A stretch of DNA of 64,000 bases from NCBI RefSeq assembly GCF_036884655.1, contig NC_088327.1, positions 18,190,001 through 18,254,000 on the forward strand, read 5' to 3'. A program made the translations under genes and the position numbers. The stretch's first letter is position 1; each line of letters starts with the position of its first letter. The stretch comes from Musa acuminata AAA Group. Taxonomy: Eukaryota > Streptophyta > Magnoliopsida > Zingiberales > Musaceae. Shown here piece by piece: positions 33,387-45,174 of the stretch. The notes beneath the pieces were generated by a model that had not been told where the DNA came from, made no database searches, and worked only from the letters and a program-made list of their open reading frames with translations.

Positions 33387-34638
33387 TGACATATAGATGT
33401 GAAAACTGCATTCCTCAATGGGAGCCTCGAGGAAGAGGTGTATATGATGCAACCTGAGGGATTCATGTCCAAGAACTGCCCAGATAAGGTGTGTAGGTTG
33501 CTTAGATCCATTTATGGACTAAAGCAAGCTTCCCGAAGTTGGAACATAAGATTTAATGAGGCAATCAGATCTTATGACTTCGTTAAGAACGAAGATGAGC
33601 CTTATGTGTACAGGAAGGTAAGTGGGAGCTTTATCACCTTTTTGGTGTTATATGTGGATGACATCTTGATCATTGGGAATGACGTAGGAATGCTATCCAC
33701 AGTAAAGGCTTGGTTATCTAAACACTTCTCCATGAAGGACTTAAGGGAAGCATCCTATATCTTGGGGATTAGAATCTATAGAGATAGATCCAAGAGGATG
33801 CTTGGCTTGTCCTAGTCCAAGTACATAGAAACCATTGTCAAAAGGTTTGGCATGGAAAATTCTAAGAGAGATCTTATAACGATGAGACATGGGATATCGC
33901 TTTATACGAGTATGTCCCCAAAGACTCCAGAAGAAAGGGCAAACATAGATACGATACCTTATGCCTCAACATTAGGGTCTATCATGTATGTCATGCTATG
34001 TACTAGGCCTGATATAGTGCATGCTCTGAGTGTCACGAGGAGGTATCAGGCAGATCCAGGCTTGCAGCACTGGAAAGCAGTAAAGTGTATCCTTAAGTAC
34101 TTGAGAAGGACTAAGGATCTTTTACTTGTATATGGAGGTAGTAGCCTTAAGGTTGAAGGCTACACAGACTCAAGTTTTCAGTTTGATGTCGATAATAGCA
34201 AGTCGAATTCGGGGTACGTGTATACCTTGAATGGAGGAGCAGTGTACTGAAAGAGTTCCAAGCAAGATACTACTGTTGACTCGATCACAGAGGCGGAGTA
34301 CATTGCTGCATCAGATGCAGCAAAGGAGGGAGTCTGGGTGAAGAAGTTCATCACAGATTTGGGAGTCGTGCTAAGTAGCGAGGAGTCGATCTCCTTATAT
34401 TGCGATAACAACAGGGCGATTGGTCAAGCGAAGGAACCTAGGTCTTATAAAAAATCTAAACATGTTCTGAGGAGGTTCCACCTTATCAAAGAGATCGTAA
34501 CCCGAGGAGATGTAGCAGTGGAAAGAGTTCCATCCGAAGATAACATTGCAGATCCACTGACAAAGCCGTTGTCTCAGATTGTCTTTGAGCATCACAGGGG
34601 TCAGATGGGGATCAGACACATTGGTGATTGGCTTTAGG
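33387..34638 (+). pseudogene. Angela/Tork-type reverse transcriptase and RNase H (element E)
   Basis: Starts abruptly inside RT at DVKTAFLNGSLEEEVYM; the fingers region and everything upstream are missing. It contains YGLKQASRSW and the catalytic YVDD at 33651-33662, and the DRSKRMLGLS stretch typical of Angela-like elements. Stops at 33814-33816 and 34248-34250 (at a conserved Trp) break the frame. RNase H follows with TEAEYIAASDAAKEGVW and SKHVLRRFHLIKEI. The end is the stop at 34636-34638, just before the polypurine tract. The stops and missing N-terminus make it inactive. Confidence 0.87.
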
Positions 34639-34639
34639 T

Positions 34640-34651
34640 CAAGTGGGAGGT
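34640..34651 (+). promoter_or_regulatory. Polypurine tract of element E
   Basis: AAGTGGGAGG-containing purine run directly before the 3' LTR, the expected plus-strand primer. Confidence 0.7.
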
Positions 34652-36254
34652 TGCTAGTCATAGGTGCCTAGCAAGCCAATCACGTGAGTGATGGCACGTG
34701 TGACTTGATATAGAATCTTTTTGCTTATTATATTTTGGCATATATCGCTTTATAACTATTGCATATATGCATATATATATTATGATGTCCTTAAATTTGT
34801 GCAATGAGAATCGGATCGTGATGAAATCACGAAAATAAGATCGATTCACCTTTAAACACATATCCTAAATAATCCTAGTCATAGGTTACTCGAGAGGGAC
34901 ATCATGATAACCGAACAGACTGGTGTGTTGTATACCTGTCCATATGATGGATATAGCGGGTCTCATATCTGCTCGTATAAGGACACTAGGGATACAGTAC
35001 AGGTGCTCATTGGAGAATGAGTTCACTGATTGATCCGCTTACAGAATGCTAGATGGTTGATGATGCCTTATTGTCAGATAGCAATTCCGTAGCCCTAGTG
35101 GTATATCTGATCCTTAGACTTGAGACACCAAGGATGTCCTATGAGTGCTCCACTCTTTTGATACCATACTTATAGGTTTGGTTGTCCCAAATCTAGTACA
35201 GTTGGTCACTGGGAGTAGTAGTCGACCTTACGAGGGCTATTGAGTATCGATAGAGGATCATCCACTCTCAGCGTCATGAGAGGAATATCCCATGTGTTCT
35301 TGCTCAGACAAATCCCTGGCCAGGGTCATTCGGGTTGAGAGAGAAAGAGTTCTCCGGGAGAATCCAATTAGAGCGAGACTCGAGTAGAAACCGTATGGGT
35401 CTGACAGCACCATGCTCGATATACGGTCTCTAGGATATTAGATGGATGAGCGACATTAGGTACACAGTAACTGAGGGCAGATAGGTCCAATGGATTGGAT
35501 TCCCTTATATCGTTTGGGGACTACGGCGTAGTGGCCTAGTACGTCCGTAGTCGATGAGTCAAGTGAATTATTATAGAGATAATAATTCACTGAGTTAGAA
35601 GGAGTTCTGACAGGTATGACTCACAACCAGCTCGATATTGGGCCTAGAGGGTCACACACATATGGTAGGCATTGCGATGAGTAGAGGTTCGGATATGAGA
35701 TATCCGACGGAGCCCTTGTCTTATTGGATATCTAATAAGCCCCTGAATGATTAGATCCCATGGACGAGATCCAATAAGAGCCCATGAGAGATTATTGGAT
35801 AAAGATCTATTAATCTAAAAGGCTTGGGTTATTGGATGCAGATCCAATACCCACTAGGCGAGGATCCATTAGGGTTTGATAGGGGACCTCTATAAATAGG
35901 AAGGACTCAGAGCCTCATAGGCTAGAGCATTTACTTGCCTCTCCTATTCTCCTTCCCCTCTCCACCTCAGAGCAGGCCTGGAGTTTTAAGGAGCGTCGTC
36001 GCGGCCCTGCTATGTGGATCACCGCTAGAGAGGAGAACGCTTGACCTCCTTCACCCTCTTCTAAGGATCTACAAGGAAACAGGGATATATGATCTCCCTA
36101 GGTAAACAATGTATTCTATATGTAGTTTTTTCAGTTTCGTGGATTTTGCGCACCAATCTTCGTACGACGACGAACATCTCTTTGGGAGTCGGGGATTTTG
36201 TTTTCTTGTTCTTCCGCTGCGTATATGATGTCGCCCCCAAAGATTTTCCCAACA
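34652..36254 (+). repeat. Element E 3' LTR
   Basis: 1603-bp partner of 28267-29872, with TATAAATA at 35891-35898. Dozens of scattered differences from the 5' LTR indicate an old insertion. Confidence 0.9.
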
Positions 36255-36259
36255 ATGGA

Positions 36260-37752
36260 TACCTAAAAACCATCCTCTTTTGTAGATAAACTCACAAGCT
36301 GGGAGCAAGAGATGGTATCTTGATAGTAGATGCTCAAGGCACATGACCAGAGATCCATCTCATTTCTCTATGCTCACTAGCAGAAGAATGGTATGTCACC
36401 TTCGGAGACAACAACAAAGGTAAAATCATTACCAAGGGAACCATAGGTAACAAATCAAGTTTTTCAATTGATGATTTGTTGCTAGTTGATGAGCATTAGT
36501 CAATTATGCGATAAAGGTTACATCGTTAGATTTGAATCTAATGTGTGTATTATTGACAAACCAAACAATAACATATCAATGATTGCCTTAAAACAAAATA
36601 ATGTCTACACCATCAACCTTGATGAACTTAATAATGAAATATGCTTTTCCGTTTTAAATGATGATGCTTGGCTTTGGCATAAGAGATTAGGTCATGCAAG
36701 TGTGAAACTAATATCTAAGATTTCATATAGAGAGTTAGTACGAGGGATTCCTAATATGAAGTTTGTTAAGGACAAAGTGTGTGATGCTTATCAACTAGGA
36801 AAACAAATAAAAACTAGTTTCAAACCAAAAAATCAAATTAGCACCACTAGACCATTGCAATTGATCTATTTAGACTTATTTGGACCAATTGACACAATGA
36901 GTTTAGGAGGAAGCAAATATGCCTTCGTAATTGTAGATGACTATAGTAGATACACTTGGACCTATTTCTTGGCTCACAAAAATGATTGTTTCAAATGTTT
37001 CTCTAAATTTTGTAAACTTACTCAAAACGAAAAAGGCTTAATGATTTCATCAATTCGGAGCGATCACGATGGCGAATTTCAAAACCGTGATTTCCAAAGA
37101 TTTTGTGAATCTAATGGATATAATCATAACTTCTCCACTCAGAGAAATCCTCAACAAAATGAGGTAGTTAAAAGAAAAAATTAAAATTTACAAGAAATGG
37201 CAAGAACTATGTTAAATGAACATAGTCTACCTAAATATTTTTTAGCTGAAGCCATTAATACGGCTTGCTATGTCATAAATAGGGTTCTAATAAGGCCATA
37301 TCTATCAAAAACTCCCTATGAATTATGGAATAACAAAAAACCAAATGTTTTTTATTTTAAAGTTTTCGGTTGTAAATGCTTTATTTTGAATGAAAAGGAT
37401 GCCTTAGGAAAATTTGATGCTAAATCCGATAAAGGCATCTTTCTTGGTTACTCTTCCATTTCTAAGGCTTTTCGTATTTTTAACAAAAGAACTATAGTTA
37501 TAGAAGAGTCTATTCATGTAGTTTTTAATGAAATTTCTGAGTTAAAGAAAAATAACTTTGATGATGATCTTGGTTTTGATAATTTAAATTTAAATGAACC
37601 CCTCTCCTCAAAATAGCAACTTGGATGCATCTTCTTCCGAAATTTCCTTACCCAAGGAATGGAAGTATGTAGATGCTCATCCAAAGGAGCTAATTAGAAG
37701 AGATACATCAAAAGGGGTTCAAACTCGTTCTTCCTTCAAGAATTTTTGTGCT
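36260..37752 (+). pseudogene. Element D protease and integrase (broken)
   Basis: Resumes D after element E. The protease motif D-S-G reads D-S-R (about 36315), and a deletion of about 20 bp near 36490 removes part of the protease. The integrase zinc domain keeps HKRLGH (about 36678), but the second cysteine of C-X2-C is Tyr (CDAY, about 36782). The core follows with DLFGP, FVIVDDYSRYTW and HDGEFQN. Two long open stretches (36486-37184, 37197-37616) are separated by a stop, and a frameshift follows near 37600. It stops at 37752 within the integrase-RT linker, and the next base of D is found at 51358. Confidence 0.85.
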
Positions 37753-38610
37753 TGTTGGACTCCTCTTCTTCGGACGCGCTCGAATCATCCTATGTTGCTT
37801 TGAGCGCCTTCTTCTTTGATGTTCTCTTTTTGACTTGGGGACAATCACTCTTGTAGTGTCCCGGCTTTTTGCACTCATAGCAAATAACTTAGTCCTTCTT
37901 GGGTTCAAGTTTGTTTTTTGTGTCATTCTTAAACTTGTTTCTTTTAATGAACTTTTTAAATTTTTTTGTTAGAAGTGCCAAGTCATCGTCACAGTCCTCA
38001 TCACTTGAGTTTTCTCTCAAGTGGTCTTCTAAAGTTTTAAGTGTCATATCCTTCCTATTCTTTGGAAGGATGTCTTCTTGCTCTTTATGAGCTTTACAAG
38101 TCATCTCGTAGGTCATTAATGACCCGATTAGTTCTTCAAGAGGGAAGTTGTTTAGATCTTTCGCCTCTTGAATAGCAGTGACTTTAGGATCCCAACTTTT
38201 AGGAAGGGATCTTAGAATCTTATTTACGAGCTCAAAATCCGAAAAACTTTTTCCGAGTCCTTTTAGACCATTGACGACATCCGTGAAACAGGTAAACATG
38301 TCGCCAATAGTCTCACTCGGTTTCATCCGGAAAAGTTCAAAAGAGTGTAACAAAAGATTGATTTTTGACTCTTTCACTCTACTTGTGCCTTCATGAGTCA
38401 TTTCGAGTGTGTGCCAAATATCAAATGCGGTTTCACAAATCGAAACACGATTAAACTTGTTTTTATCAAGTGCACAAAATAAGGCATTCATAGCCTTTGC
38501 ATTAAGAGCGAAAGCCTTCTTCTCCAAATCATTCCAATCGATCATTGGAAGAGAAGACTTCGAAAAACCATTTTCGACAAGATTCCAAAGTTCAAGATCC
38601 ATAGAAATAT
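37753..38610 (-). pseudogene. Inverted gag segment of element F
   Basis: A 237-codon open stretch on the minus strand (37889-38602) carries the Sirevirus capsid-like region: MDLELWNLVENGF, LFCALDKNKFNRVS, HEGTSRVKES, FRMKPSETIGDMF. After a stop comes an intact knuckle (CYECKKPGHYKSDC, about 37841-37882). Both ends are abrupt. On the left it joins element D in the linker; on the right (about 38610) it joins the forward continuation of gag, LLKKEHDS. The first ~50 codons of gag, the primer site and the 5' LTR are missing, as are about 55 codons between the two gag pieces. An inversion with flanking deletions. Confidence 0.85.
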
Positions 38611-41600
38611 AAATTGCTAAAAAAGGAGCATGATAGTCTTACTTGTGATTTTGATAAGTTAAAAACTGAATATCATGATAGTTTAGATCCATGCATCAAA
38701 TGCCATGATCTAGAAACTCTCCAAAAAGAAAACTTGCTACTTAAAGACACCTTGAAGAAATTCGAGGTTGGTAGCAAGTCATTGAACATGATCCTTGCAA
38801 ACAAGGGTCACATTCCCAAAAGAAGTGGAATTGGATTTGTGAGAAGTTCTCACCAAAATCCAACCATCTTCATAAAAGGCACCATCCTACATGTTCGACA
38901 CCAAAACAAATGTAACTTTTGTTACAAATTTGGACACAAGACGCATTATTGTCCAATCAAGAAAATTAGTCCAAACAAATTGATTTGGGTTCCTAAAGGA
39001 ACCATGATAAATTCTATGCAACATGATAGACAATATAAATCTATTTGTGAGGCACCCAAAAGCAAATGGGTACCTAAAAATCATCCTTTCTTGTAGAAAA
39101 CTAAACCATCACAAGCTAGGAGCAAGAGATGGTACCTTGACAGTGGATGCTCAAGGCATATGACCGGAGATCCATCTCAATTGTCTAAGCTCACTAGCAT
39201 AGATGAAGGCTATGTCACCTTCGGAGACAACAACAAGGGTAAAATCATTGGCAAAGGAACCATAGGTAACAAATCCAACTTCTTTATTGAAGATGTTTTG
39301 TTAGTTGATGGTTTAAAACATAATCTCTTGAGCATTAGTCAATTATGTGATAAAGGATATATTGTCAGATTTGAATCTAATGCTTGCATCATTGAAAAAT
39401 CACACAAAAACATATCTATGATTGTATTGAAACAAAATAACGTATACACTATTGACATCAATGATTTATGTAATGAAATGTGCTTTTCTGTTTTGAATGA
39501 GGATGCTTGGATATGGCATAGAAGATTAGGTCATACTAGCATGAAACTAATCACTCAAATATCATCTAAAGAACTTGTAAGAGGAATTCCTCATATCAAG
39601 TTCATCAAAGATAATGTATGTGATGCTTGCCAATTAGGTAAACAAATTAAGGGTAGTTTCAAATCTAAGAATCAAGTAAGCACCTGTAGGCCCTTACAAC
39701 TGATCCATATGGACTTGTTCGGACCAATCTCCACATTAAGCCTAGGAGGTAGCAATTACGCCTTCGTCATTGTGGATGACTATAGCAGATACACATGGAC
39801 TTACTTCTTAAAACAGAAAAGTGAATGCCTTAGATATTTTACCAAGTTTTGTAAACTTGTTCAGAATGAGAAAGGTTCTATGATTTCGTCAATTAGAAGT
39901 GATCATGGTGGTGAATTTCAAAACCATGATTTCTAGGAATTTTGTGAACTCAATGGATACAACCATAATTTTTCTACTCCTAGAAATCCTCAACAAAATG
40001 GAGTAGTAGAAAGAAAAAATCAAAATTTACAAGAAATGGCAAGAACCATGTTGAATGAACACAACCTACCCAAATATTTTTGGGCCAAAGCCGTAAATAC
40101 TGCATGCTATATTTTGAATAGAGTTCTAGTAAGACCTCTACTAACCAAAACTCCCTGTGAGTTATGGAACAACAAAAAACCCAATGTTTCATATTCTAAA
40201 GTCTTTGGGTGTAAGTGTTTTATCTTGAATGAAAAGGATAACTTAGGAAAATTTGATGCTAAATCCGATGAAGGAATCTTTCTTGGTTATTCTTCGGTTT
40301 CTAAAGCCTTTTGTATCTTCAATAAAAGAACTTTAATTATCGAAGAATCCATTCATGTTGTTTTCAATGAGATTTCCGAAATCAGGAAAAATGATTATGA
40401 TGATGATGTTAATTTTGATTCCTTGAATTTAAATGAAACCCCTTCTCCAACTAGCAACTTGGATGCATCCACTTCCGAAACATCCTTACCCAAGGATTGG
40501 AAGTATGTAGATGCTCATCCCAAGGAGCTAATCTTAGGAGACATGTCAAAGGGGGTTCAAACACGATCTTCTCTTAAAAATTTTTGTGCGAACGCCGCCT
40601 TTCTTTCTCAAATTGAACCCAAATGTGCTGACGAAGCCATGAAAGATGATTCATGGATTATCGCAATGCAAGATGAATTGAATCAATTTGAGAGAAATGA
40701 GGTGTGGAAGCTTGTTCCTAGGCCAAATGACCATTTAGTTATTGGTACTAAATGGGTCTTCAGAAATAAGCAAGATGAAAATGGTATCGTGGTTAGAAAC
40801 AAGGCTAGATTAGTGGCCAAAGGTTTCAACCAAGAAGAAGGTATCGATTACGAAGAAACCTTCGCTCCTGTGGCTCGATTGGAAGCCATAAGGATGCTCC
40901 TTGCCTGCGCTAGTAGTAATAATTTTAAGCTGTTTCAAATGGATGTTAAAAGCGCTTTTCTAAATGGCTTTATCTCCGAAGAAGTTTATGTTAAACAACC
41001 TCCTGGATTTGAAAATAATAGCCTCCCTAATCATGTGTTTAGATTAACTAAAGCTCTCTATGGTTTAAAACAAGCCCCAAGGGCTTGGTATGAGAGACTT
41101 AGTTCTTTTCTTATCGAAAATAATTTCACAAAAGGCAAGGTTGATACTACATTGTTCATCAAGAATTTTGAAAAAAATTTTCTCATTGTTCAGATTTATG
41201 TTGATGATATTATTTTTGGCTTTACGAATGAATCTCTTTGTGAATCTTTTGCTAAAACTATGAGTCTTGAATTCGAAATGAGCTTAATGGGAGAATTAAC
41301 ATTTTTCTTAGGCTTGCAAATCAAACAACTAAGCAATGACATCTTTATTAGTCAAACTAAATATGCTATGAATTTATTAAAAAGGTTTAATATGAACAAC
41401 TCAAAGGCTATTAACACTCCTATGAGCACCTCTACTAAGCTAGAAATTGATGAAAGTGGAGAAAGCTTCGATCAAAAAACTTATAGGGGTATGATAGGAA
41501 GTTTACTTTACCTCACTGCAACCAGACCAGACATCATGTTCAGTGTAGGACTTTGTGCTAGATTTCAATCAAACCCTAAGATATCTCATCTCAAGGTAGT

Positions 41601-42147
41601 TAAAAGAATACTTAGATATCTTAATGGTACCACAAATCTAGGATTATGGTACCCAAAATCAAAGAATTTTGAGTTAATTGCTGATGCTGATGCGGACTTT
41701 GCTGGCTGTAAACTAGATAGAAAAAGCACATCAGGATCATGACAATTTTTAGGACATGCCCTTGTTTCCTGGTCATCTAAGAAACAAAACTCGGTTGCAC
41801 TATCAACAACCGAAGCTGAATATATTGCAGCAAGTGCATGTTGTGCACAAGTTAGATGGATGAAAAACACCTTAGAAGATTACAAAGTTAATCTTAAAAA
41901 TATTCCCATTAAATGTGATAACACAAGTGCAATATGCTTGACTAAGAATCCTATACAACACTCAAGAACAAAACACATTGATATTAGACATCACTTTATA
42001 CGAGATCATGTTACTAATCATGACGTATCCATAGAGTTCGTTGACACTAAACATCAACTAGCTGATATTTTTACAAAACCACTAAGTGAAAAACAATTTG
42101 ATTTCATAAGAAAAGAATTAGGAATGTTGATGTGTCCGAATAGATAA
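38611..42147 (+). pseudogene. Element F gag C-terminus and pol, nearly intact
   Basis: Best preserved pol in the window. A second knuckle, CNFCYKFGHKTHYC, lies at about 38911-38952. The protease motif D-S-G is at 39139-39147. The integrase zinc domain has HRRLGH and CDAC; its core has HMDLFGP, FVIVDDYSRYTW and GGEFQN. A TAG at about 39934-39936 interrupts the core. A 568-codon open stretch (40036-41742) holds the rest of integrase, the whole RT with [10 protein letters not shown] and YVDD (41197-41208), and the start of RNase H. A TGA near 41740-41742 splits RNase H, which continues with TTEAEYIAASACCAQ and ends at 42147. F is thus the youngest Sirevirus copy here, though its 5' end is rearranged. 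Confidence 0.88.
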
Positions 42148-42930
42148 ACTAGTCAAAATTATTTTTCGGATGATCAAATCACTTGATTGCCATGTGTCCG
42201 AATGATCAAATCACTTGATTGCCATGTGTTGAAATGTTTTGATTTTTGAAAACCTGTAGCATAATCTTGTCCGAATGTATGAAAGAATATTTTTTTCGAA
42301 AAATATTATAACATAAAAGGATTTTTCGAAATGGAATGACAAAAATCAAATACACTCTTGTGAAAAATATTTTTTTCGAAATGGATTTGATAAAATGACT
42401 TTCGCACAAAGAATTATAACATAAAAGGAGAAGAAGTATTCAAAGCATTATACGTATCATGCCTTCCTTTATATGCTTGACAACTTGCTTATATTGTTCT
42501 CTTGGTATCACATCTACCATGCTTTTTGTTGATGACAAAGGGGGAGAAATATATGAATTGATTTGATGCTATAAACACTGATGCTATGATTATGCCATGC
42601 CTGCATCATCAAGAGATATATGAACAGATGCCATATATAGAAATGCAACACTTGCTAAAATATTTGAAATGTGTACATCATGTAATGATATCAAAATCTT
42701 ACTTCACAGCTTTACATGTTGATATCTTACAATATGATGAATTGCTTCAATTGCCATCATTCAAAATTGTTATGTAAGAATGAATGTCAAGCCTTGACAT
42801 CATCTTCAGAGATATCACTTGAATTCTTAGGTCTTGAATTCAAGAATGACTTATCTCAAGTATGACATGTAGACAGGGGGAGTTAAGGTTAACTCCATTA
42901 TCAATTGATTATCATTATCAATTGCATGAG
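42148..42930 (+). mobile_element. 3' non-coding region of element F
   Basis: AT-rich, no ORF. It contains a local repeat (GATCAAATCACTTGATTGCCA at about 42170 and 42204), the conserved phrase TTGATGACAAAGGGGGAGAA at 42526-42546, and the pre-LTR phrase GGGGGAGTTA..GTTAACTCC near 42876-42897 followed by ATCAATTGATTATCAT. The last few bases and the terminal polypurine tract seen in D and B (AAAGGGGGAGA) do not appear: after about 42930 the sequence is unrelated. Confidence 0.7.
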
Positions 42931-43004
42931 GTGATAAACTAATTTAAGCTTGTTTGTCTTTATACTGATGAAGTGGTTATTCTTTTGAAGATGCAATCAA
43001 GCAA

Positions 43005-43380
43005 TAGATGAAGAGGTTAATGCCATAAAAACAAAAAATGAGAGAGATCACAACTTACCTAAAGGTCGTGAACCTATAGGTGTCAAAGGTATTTTCAAAG
43101 TAAATAAGAATGCTCAAGGAGAAATAAAAAAATACAAAGTAAAACTAGTATCAAAAGAATATAAGCAAAAAGCTATAATGAGATATATGCTTTCGTTGCT
43201 AGAAACTATTAGATTACTTATCTTTTTAGTTGCTTAAAACAAATGATAAATTTATTAATTAGATATGAAGTCTATATTTTTAAATAATTTTTTTGAAGAA
43301 GAAATTTATATTAAACAACTTATGGGATACATTGAGAAAGGATATTAAGAAAATTTTCTAAGATTTGAAAAATAACCTCA
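43005..43380 (+). pseudogene. Decayed RT fragment of another copia lineage
   Basis: Fragments recall the N-terminal RT of copia elements: IGVKGIFKVNKNAQGEI (about 43077-43127; the conserved Trp is Gly), then K..LVSKEYKQKA and, past several stops, DMKSIFLNNFFEEEIYIKQ (about 43264-43320). It does not belong to the Sirevirus copies here and is much older. It may have travelled with the kinesin DNA as part of an upstream intron. No LTR is seen. Confidence 0.6.
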
Positions 43381-43824
43381 AGGACAAATAGTTGAACTCA
43401 TTCATATCAGGCGAACCATGGTTCTAACAACTCATAAAAGAGGAAAACCTTTCAAAAAGGTCTGGAGTTGAATTGGAATGGAAGGTGAGGCAGTTCAAAT
43501 TAGAGATTGAAGGGGTGAGAGAGAGGACTTGATGACAAATAATTAACAAAGAAAGTGATGATCCTCAAATTGTGCAGGTATTGCCATAAATGATAGGGAA
43601 GGATCCATGTACCTGATACTGTATAGTTTGGAACTGCTTATTGTTTGTTGTTGAGTATATTGGTAAAATAACACATCATATCTTTCATATCACATTATCA
43701 TTTTTACATGATGATTGCAATGCACATGAACATCATCTAAAGAATATTAGTTTGTAACATCAGATCTTTCTCCTATGATTCTAAAGCTGAGGATTCTAAT
43801 TTCTGTTGTCTTTAATTCTTCCAG
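43381..43824 (+). other. Unassigned DNA before the first kinesin exon
   Basis: No ORF or repeat signature that I recognise. Its last part (T-rich, ending TTCTTCCAG at 43816-43824) is a normal 3' intron end, so at least some of it is kinesin intron. The boundary between retroelement and kinesin DNA lies somewhere between about 42930 and 43800. Confidence 0.4.
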
Positions 43825-45174
43825 CCTGTATCAGCCCAGCTGATATCAATGCAGAGGAAACACTCAACACATTGAAGTATGCTAACCGTGCTCGCAATAT
43901 TGAGAATAAGCCCATTGTGAGATTATGACTTTGGTGATATCTTGCAGAGATCATTATCCTTTGTTAGAAATGAGATTCGTTTTTCTCTGCATGCAAGTGC
44001 TTTCCTTATCTTGTGAATTCTTACCAGGTCAACAGGAACCCAATATCAGATGAGATTCTAAGGATGCACCAACATATCGAATACTTGCAAGCAGAGCTAG
44101 CCTGTTCTCGTGGTGTAGGAACTGAATCTGATGAAGTCCAGGTAACATTTTCCTTCTGCTGAGCGTTCATTACCATTGGTCACTAATTGGCCCCTTAGAC
44201 ATAAGCATACAATGACTTGCATAGTGTCACTATAGTTGATTCTCTTTCATGTTATATTGGATTGTTCATGGACCATAAGCTTGAATTTAGAATGTTTCCT
44301 GAAAAAAGGCTCGAGAGAGGTTTTAGGCCGTCAAGTTGATTGTCATCCCTTTGAGCAAGCACCCGCATGACCGTTCCGAAAAGAATAAGTGCAATTGCCT
44401 AGTAGGACATCTAAGTACAAGACAATGCAACAAATGAGCAGATTCCTTCTGTGGATCAACCAGCCATATTTTGGCCTCTGTGCTTGTCTTTATATTATGC
44501 TTGTTATAACATTATATAAGTATTTTTTGATGTTCTCTCTATAAGCTCTGTGTGCTTTTGTTCTGTAGACTCTTAAAGAGAGAATCTCTTGGCTGGAAGC
44601 TACCAATGAAGATCTTTGTAGGAAACTCTGCGAGTACCACGGTCAACAAGCTAGTGAGCATTTCGAAAGAGATTTTCAAGTATATGAGCCAGAACCTTGC
44701 TCTTTTTACCTTTTTACCCTTTAAATTTGGCTTATTAGCAACTGATTATACTCTGACTGAGTGGGGCCAATAATCTTTCAATTGTGGAGTTTTGTCAATT
44801 TGATAAATGGGATAATGGCATTCTTAATTATGATTTCAGAAAGGTAGAACCTGCTTTGTGAAAGCAGAAGGGCTGAAGAGGAGCTTGCAAAGCACAGAAA
44901 GCTTACATTTCCAGCTGGCTAAGAACCTCGGAGGCAATTCTTTTCACACACTTTGTGATGACAGTCTTAACTCTTCACTATTTTGCAATCCTATTATATA
45001 TTCTTAAATTTTTATTGTGTTCTACAACTTCATAACCTAAATGTCGCTGTGCCAGCAGGTGATAGTTCGAAGGAATTTGATGAAGAAATAGCCAAAGAAT
45101 GGGAATACGAAATGTTGCAAGACTCCATGGGCAAGGAGTTGAATGAGTTAAATAGGCAACTGGAGCAGAAAGAG

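Larger units (their letters stand above)
28267..36254 (+). mobile_element. Element E: Angela/Tork-type copia element with replaced 5' half
   Basis: LTRs at 28267-29872 and 34652-36254 (TGCTAGTC...CCCAACA), about 1.6 kb each. Flanks ATTGG (28262-28266) and ATGGA (36255-36259) each differ by one base from the ATGGG expected from intact copies (20157-20161), so they are an eroded 5-bp duplication. The primer site is at 29874. Downstream there is no copia gag, protease or integrase. Instead a GC-rich leader leads to a Ty3/gypsy-like LTR, primer site and unclassified sequence, and only then to copia RT and RNase H (33387-34638). A chimera or a nested insertion with loss. Confidence 0.85.

Noticed and set aside
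37751..37758. TGTTG at the left edge of the F block as a remnant of a 5' LTR
   Set aside because: The bases TTGTTGGACTCC are simply the reverse complement of gag codons (GAGTCCAACAA), so no LTR remnant is needed.
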